Shown here: positions 6,358 to 7,953 of the stretch, piece after piece
Layout of the letters: each line of letters starts with the position of its first letter
Numbering within the stretch: position 1 is the stretch's first letter
From: Bacillota bacterium
GTDB lineage: Bacteria > Bacillota > Clostridia > Lachnospirales > Cellulosilyticaceae
DNA: 7,953 bases
Direction of reading: 5' to 3'
Assembly: GCA_023415525.1 (NCBI GenBank)
Contig: JAEZKI010000522.1
Coordinates: 1-7,953 of the forward strand
Notes under the pieces: model-generated
The model's input: only the letters and a program-made list of their open reading frames with translations
Told to the model about the DNA's origin: nothing
The model's database searches: none
Made by a program: the position numbers and the translations under genes

Positions 6358-6497
6358 GGTATATTCTCCTCTATGTAGTAATATTCTTTCTTATCTCTTC
6401 TCATCTTACCACCTTCTAAGGCCTAATAACAAGACACCTCGACAAAAGTCATCAACCCTCCATTGTTTACTTTTTTGTCTCTTTTACGCCTCTGTCT

Positions 6498-6526
6498 CTT
6501 ATGCTTATTTTCTAGAAAGATTTCAA
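6498..6526 (-). promoter_or_regulatory. Candidate promoter of the YczE-type gene
   Basis: On the minus strand TTGAAA (6521-6526) and CATAAG (6498-6503) are 17 bases apart, 5/6 and 4/6 to sigma-A consensus. Transcription would start about 130 bases before the ATG at 6357. The 10-bp palindrome TTTCTAGAAA (6509-6518) lies fully inside the spacer, a typical operator position. Confidence 0.4.
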
Positions 6527-6591
6527 TACCCTACCACCTACCCCATAAGATCTTTTTATTTATCTACTCATTGTATCACACTTTCTAGAAA
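6509..6591. repeat. Two identical TTTCTAGAAA palindromes upstream of the YczE-type gene
   Basis: Perfect 10-bp palindromes occur at 6509-6518 and 6582-6591, 73 bp apart (about seven helical turns). The first is in the spacer of the promoter at 6498-6526. The second lies just upstream of a minus-strand TGATACAAT extended -10 (6570-6578). The matched placement suggests a common repressor. Otherwise the 329-base gap 6358-6686 holds only the ribosome binding site, these promoters and the terminator at 6621-6654; I see no convincing riboswitch. Confidence 0.4.
6570..6578 (-). promoter_or_regulatory. Second candidate promoter (extended -10) of the YczE-type gene
   Basis: The minus strand reads TGATACAAT, a TG-N-TACAAT extended -10 with 5/6 match to TATAAT. 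The -35 region is poor. If used, the transcript would carry a leader of about 205 bases. A copy of TTTCTAGAAA (6582-6591) sits immediately upstream, where a -10/-35 spacer would be. Confidence 0.35.
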
Positions 6592-6620
6592 AGAATGTCG
6601 TTTTACATCTTTTCATAGCT

Positions 6621-6654
6621 AAAAACCACCCTGGGACGGAGGTTCCCAAGGTGG
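6621..6654 (-). terminator. Strong intrinsic terminator of the alcohol dehydrogenase gene
   Basis: On the minus strand an 11-bp stem, CCACCTTGGGA pairing with TCCCAGGGTGG (one G-T wobble), closes a 7-base loop and is followed by five T (6621-6625 on the plus strand as AAAAA). It begins about 33 bases after the stop at 6687. A short T-run on the other side (6656-6659) may give weak activity in the plus direction. Confidence 0.92.
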
Positions 6655-6686
6655 CTTTTATAGAGTAAGTAGTTATTTCTATTCAA

Positions 6687-7877
6687 TTAAAAGGTAACTT
6701 CTATTCCATAATAGCAGCATTTAAGAAGTTCTTCCATCTCTTCTTGGCTTGGAATTCTTGGATTAGAGCCTGTACAAGCATCACTAATGGCAAGAGCTGC
6801 AACTTCTGATAATTTTTCTAAGAATTCTTCTTCTGGTACCATACCGTTTTCGTAGTCTTTAATGCATTTTGGAATGTTAAGGGCTTCATTAGCAGCTTCT
6901 ATCTTATCACAAAGTGCTTTAACTAAAGCTTCTGTTGTATCGCCTTTTAGGCCTATGAATTTAGCAATATCTGCATAGCGCCCAGCCGCCACTTGGTCTT
7001 TGGCATTAAAGCGAATAACTTGTGGTAAATACATCGCATTGGCGCAACCATGCACAATATGTCCATTTTTATAGGCTGCTCCTGTTTTGTGAGCCATAGA
7101 GTGAACGATACCTAAAAGGGCATTGGAGAAGGCCATTCCTGCAAGGCATTGTGCATAGTGCATTTGTTCACGTGCTTCCATATCCCCTTTGTAAGAAGCT
7201 TCTAGGTACTCAAATACCATTTCAATGGCTTTAAGAGCTAATGGGTCTGTAAAACAGCTATTGCAAGTAGAAACATAAGCTTCAACAGCATGAGTTAAAG
7301 CATCCATACCTGTATGAGCTGTCAATTGAGCTGGCATGGTTTCTGCAAGATTAGGGTCTACGATTGCAATATCTGGTGTAATATTAAAGTCCGCTAAGGG
7401 GTATTTAATCCCTTTTTCATAATCTGTAATAACAGAGAAAGCTGTTACTTCTGTAGCTGTTCCTGATGTAGATGGAATGGCACAGAATCTTGCTTTTTGT
7501 CTAAGTGTTGGGAAAGAGAAAGGTTGAATGATTGCTTCAAAGCTAGTTTCTGGGTATTCATAGAAAACCCACATGGCTTTAGCTGCATCAATAGGGGAAC
7601 CCCCACCGATAGCTACAATCCAGTCTGGCTCAAAGTCACGCATTTGAGCAGCACCTTTCATAACCGTTTCTACGGATGGATCAGGCTCAACGTTTTCAAA
7701 TAATTGAACTTCCATACCTGCCTCTTTTAAATTATTAACCACTTGATCTAAAAAGCCAAAGCGTCTCATAGAGCCGCCACCTACAACAACGATTGCTTTT
7801 TTACCTTGTAGATTTTTTAATTCATCAATTGAACCTTTTCCATAATATAAATCTCTTGGTAATGTAAAACGTGGCAT
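6687..7877 (-). CDS. Iron-containing (group III) alcohol dehydrogenase
   Basis: This is a 396-residue soluble NAD(P)H-linked enzyme that interconverts aldehydes and primary alcohols, a fermentative step that reoxidises NADH in anaerobes. Numbering here is from the longer form, which begins two codons earlier. The dinucleotide domain shows VVVGGGSMRRFG (32-43) and IGGGSPIDAAKAM (92-104). The metal-site residues are D194 and H198 (TGMDALTHAVEA), H261 with H265 (GIVHSMAHK), and H278 (HGCANAM), the usual Asp-His-His-His set of the FucO/AdhE-C family. Its length is typical. It is most like the monofunctional butanol/ethanol dehydrogenase type and has no aldehyde dehydrogenase half. Substrate and NADH versus NADPH preference cannot be read safely. 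The start is ATG 7877, because AGGAGG (7885-7890) is 7 bases from it but only 1 base from ATG 7883. A Rex-type operator lies upstream and a strong terminator downstream. Confidence 0.95.
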   Translation of the reverse strand: MPRFTLPRDLYYGKGSIDELKNLQGKKAIVVVGGGSMRRFGFLDQVVNNLKEAGMEVQLFENVEPDPSVETVMKGAAQMRDFEPDWIVAIGGGSPIDAAKAMWVFYEYPETSFEAIIQPFSFPTLRQKARFCAIPSTSGTATEVTAFSVITDYEKGIKYPLADFNITPDIAIVDPNLAETMPAQLTAHTGMDALTHAVEAYVSTCNSCFTDPLALKAIEMVFEYLEASYKGDMEAREQMHYAQCLAGMAFSNALLGIVHSMAHKTGAAYKNGHIVHGCANAMYLPQVIRFNAKDQVAAGRYADIAKFIGLKGDTTEALVKALCDKIEAANEALNIPKCIKDYENGMVPEEEFLEKLSEVAALAISDACTGSNPRIPSQEEMEELLKCCYYGIEVTF

Positions 7878-7884
7878 GTCCATT

Positions 7885-7890
7885 CCTCCT
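7885..7890 (-). promoter_or_regulatory. Ribosome binding site that decides the alcohol dehydrogenase start
   Basis: On the minus strand AGGAGG ends one base before ATG 7883, too close for initiation, and 7 bases before ATG 7877, which is ideal. The shorter protein begins MPRFTLPRDLYYG, the normal N-terminus of this family. Confidence 0.8.
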
Positions 7891-7899
7891 ATGTTTTCT

Positions 7900-7927
7900 A
7901 TGCTATCCTATTTTTGTAGTTTGCTAA
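7900..7927 (-). promoter_or_regulatory. Candidate promoter of the alcohol dehydrogenase gene
   Basis: On the minus strand TTAGCA (7922-7927) and TAGCAT (7900-7905) are 16 bases apart, each 4/6 to consensus. An alternative is TTAACA (7931-7936, 5/6, inside the Rex-like site) with TAGGAT (7905-7910) at a long 20-base spacing. Either way the Rex-like site touches or adjoins the -35. Confidence 0.4.
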
Positions 7928-7929
7928 CT

Positions 7930-7947
7930 TTGTTAAATTATTAACTT
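7930..7947. promoter_or_regulatory. Rex-type operator upstream of the alcohol dehydrogenase gene
   Basis: The plus strand reads TTGTTAA-ATTA-TTAACTT. The clostridial Rex consensus is TTGTTAA-N4-TTAACAA, so the left half is perfect and the right half is 5/7, 12 of 14 defined positions. It is 53 bases before the start at 7877, next to the -35 region. Rex is a redox-sensing repressor that releases DNA when NADH rises and commonly controls alcohol dehydrogenase genes, so position and target agree. The rex gene itself is not in the window. Confidence 0.7.
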
Positions 7948-7953
7948 TATTTG

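Noticed and set aside
6279..6404. Minus-strand 41-codon frame (starting MRRDKKEYYYIEEN) overlapping the start of the YczE-type gene out of frame
   Set aside because: It has a weak GGTGG-like site, but is short, overlaps the membrane protein gene in another frame and resembles nothing I know. A leader peptide is possible but not supported.
6296..6622. Plus-strand 108-codon frame in the gap upstream of the YczE-type gene
   Set aside because: Partly antisense to the gene and otherwise runs through T-rich noncoding DNA with promoters and palindromes; no ribosome binding site.
6358..6686. Possible riboswitch in the long leader of the YczE-type gene
   Set aside because: No conserved riboswitch core or anti-terminator/terminator pair could be recognised by eye; the only strong hairpin (6621-6654) belongs to the alcohol dehydrogenase gene.

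Overview
The window looks like chromosome from an anaerobic, low-GC Gram-positive bacterium of class Clostridia, probably near Lachnospirales. The evidence is AT-rich DNA, strong GGAGG-type ribosome binding sites, short intergenic gaps with hairpin-plus-T terminators, several 2x[4Fe-4S] proteins, and an iron-dependent alcohol dehydrogenase preceded by a Clostridia-type Rex operator. No species can be named from the sequence alone. There are seven intact protein genes, one short gene relic, and no tRNA, rRNA, CRISPR array, insertion sequence or phage gene that I can see.

Left third (1-3342): an iron-sulfur/redox cluster. A LysR-type regulator (1035-1907, +) is transcribed away from a short QueG-like double-[4Fe-4S] protein (99-800, -). 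It is followed on the same strand by a 422-residue protein (1993-3261, +) with an N-terminal winged-helix-like segment, a cysteine-dense middle and a C-terminal 2x[4Fe-4S] ferredoxin domain. The shared LysR/QueG-like intergenic region holds a good promoter with a perfect dyad at its -10, plus degenerate ~20-bp repeats. A strong bidirectional terminator (3297-3342) closes this block.

Relic (3385-3433): just past the terminator, about 42 bases match the 3' end of the LysR gene at 35/42 positions. The match carries one inserted base and a TGG-to-TAG change, so it is the tail of a decayed LysR paralogue.

Middle (3469-5511, -): a probable two-gene operon. The upstream gene encodes a NERD nuclease-related domain joined by an acidic Q/E-rich linker to an HRDC domain. 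The downstream gene encodes a protein with four CxxC pairs and a DUF1963/YwqG-like C-terminus.

Right third (5701-7953, -): a YczE/YitT-type six-helix membrane protein with a long 5' region containing two identical TTTCTAGAAA palindromes, each inside the spacer of a candidate promoter. Next is an iron-containing alcohol dehydrogenase with a strong terminator. Its start is best moved two codons inward by its ribosome binding site. Its promoter region carries a 12/14 match to the clostridial Rex operator, which suggests NADH/NAD+-controlled fermentation.

As a whole the window is mostly housekeeping and accessory genes with a redox theme. The least described pieces are the LysR-bracketed pair of orphan Fe-S proteins and the NERD-HRDC/zinc-protein pair. 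I see no clear previously undescribed defence or mobile system.
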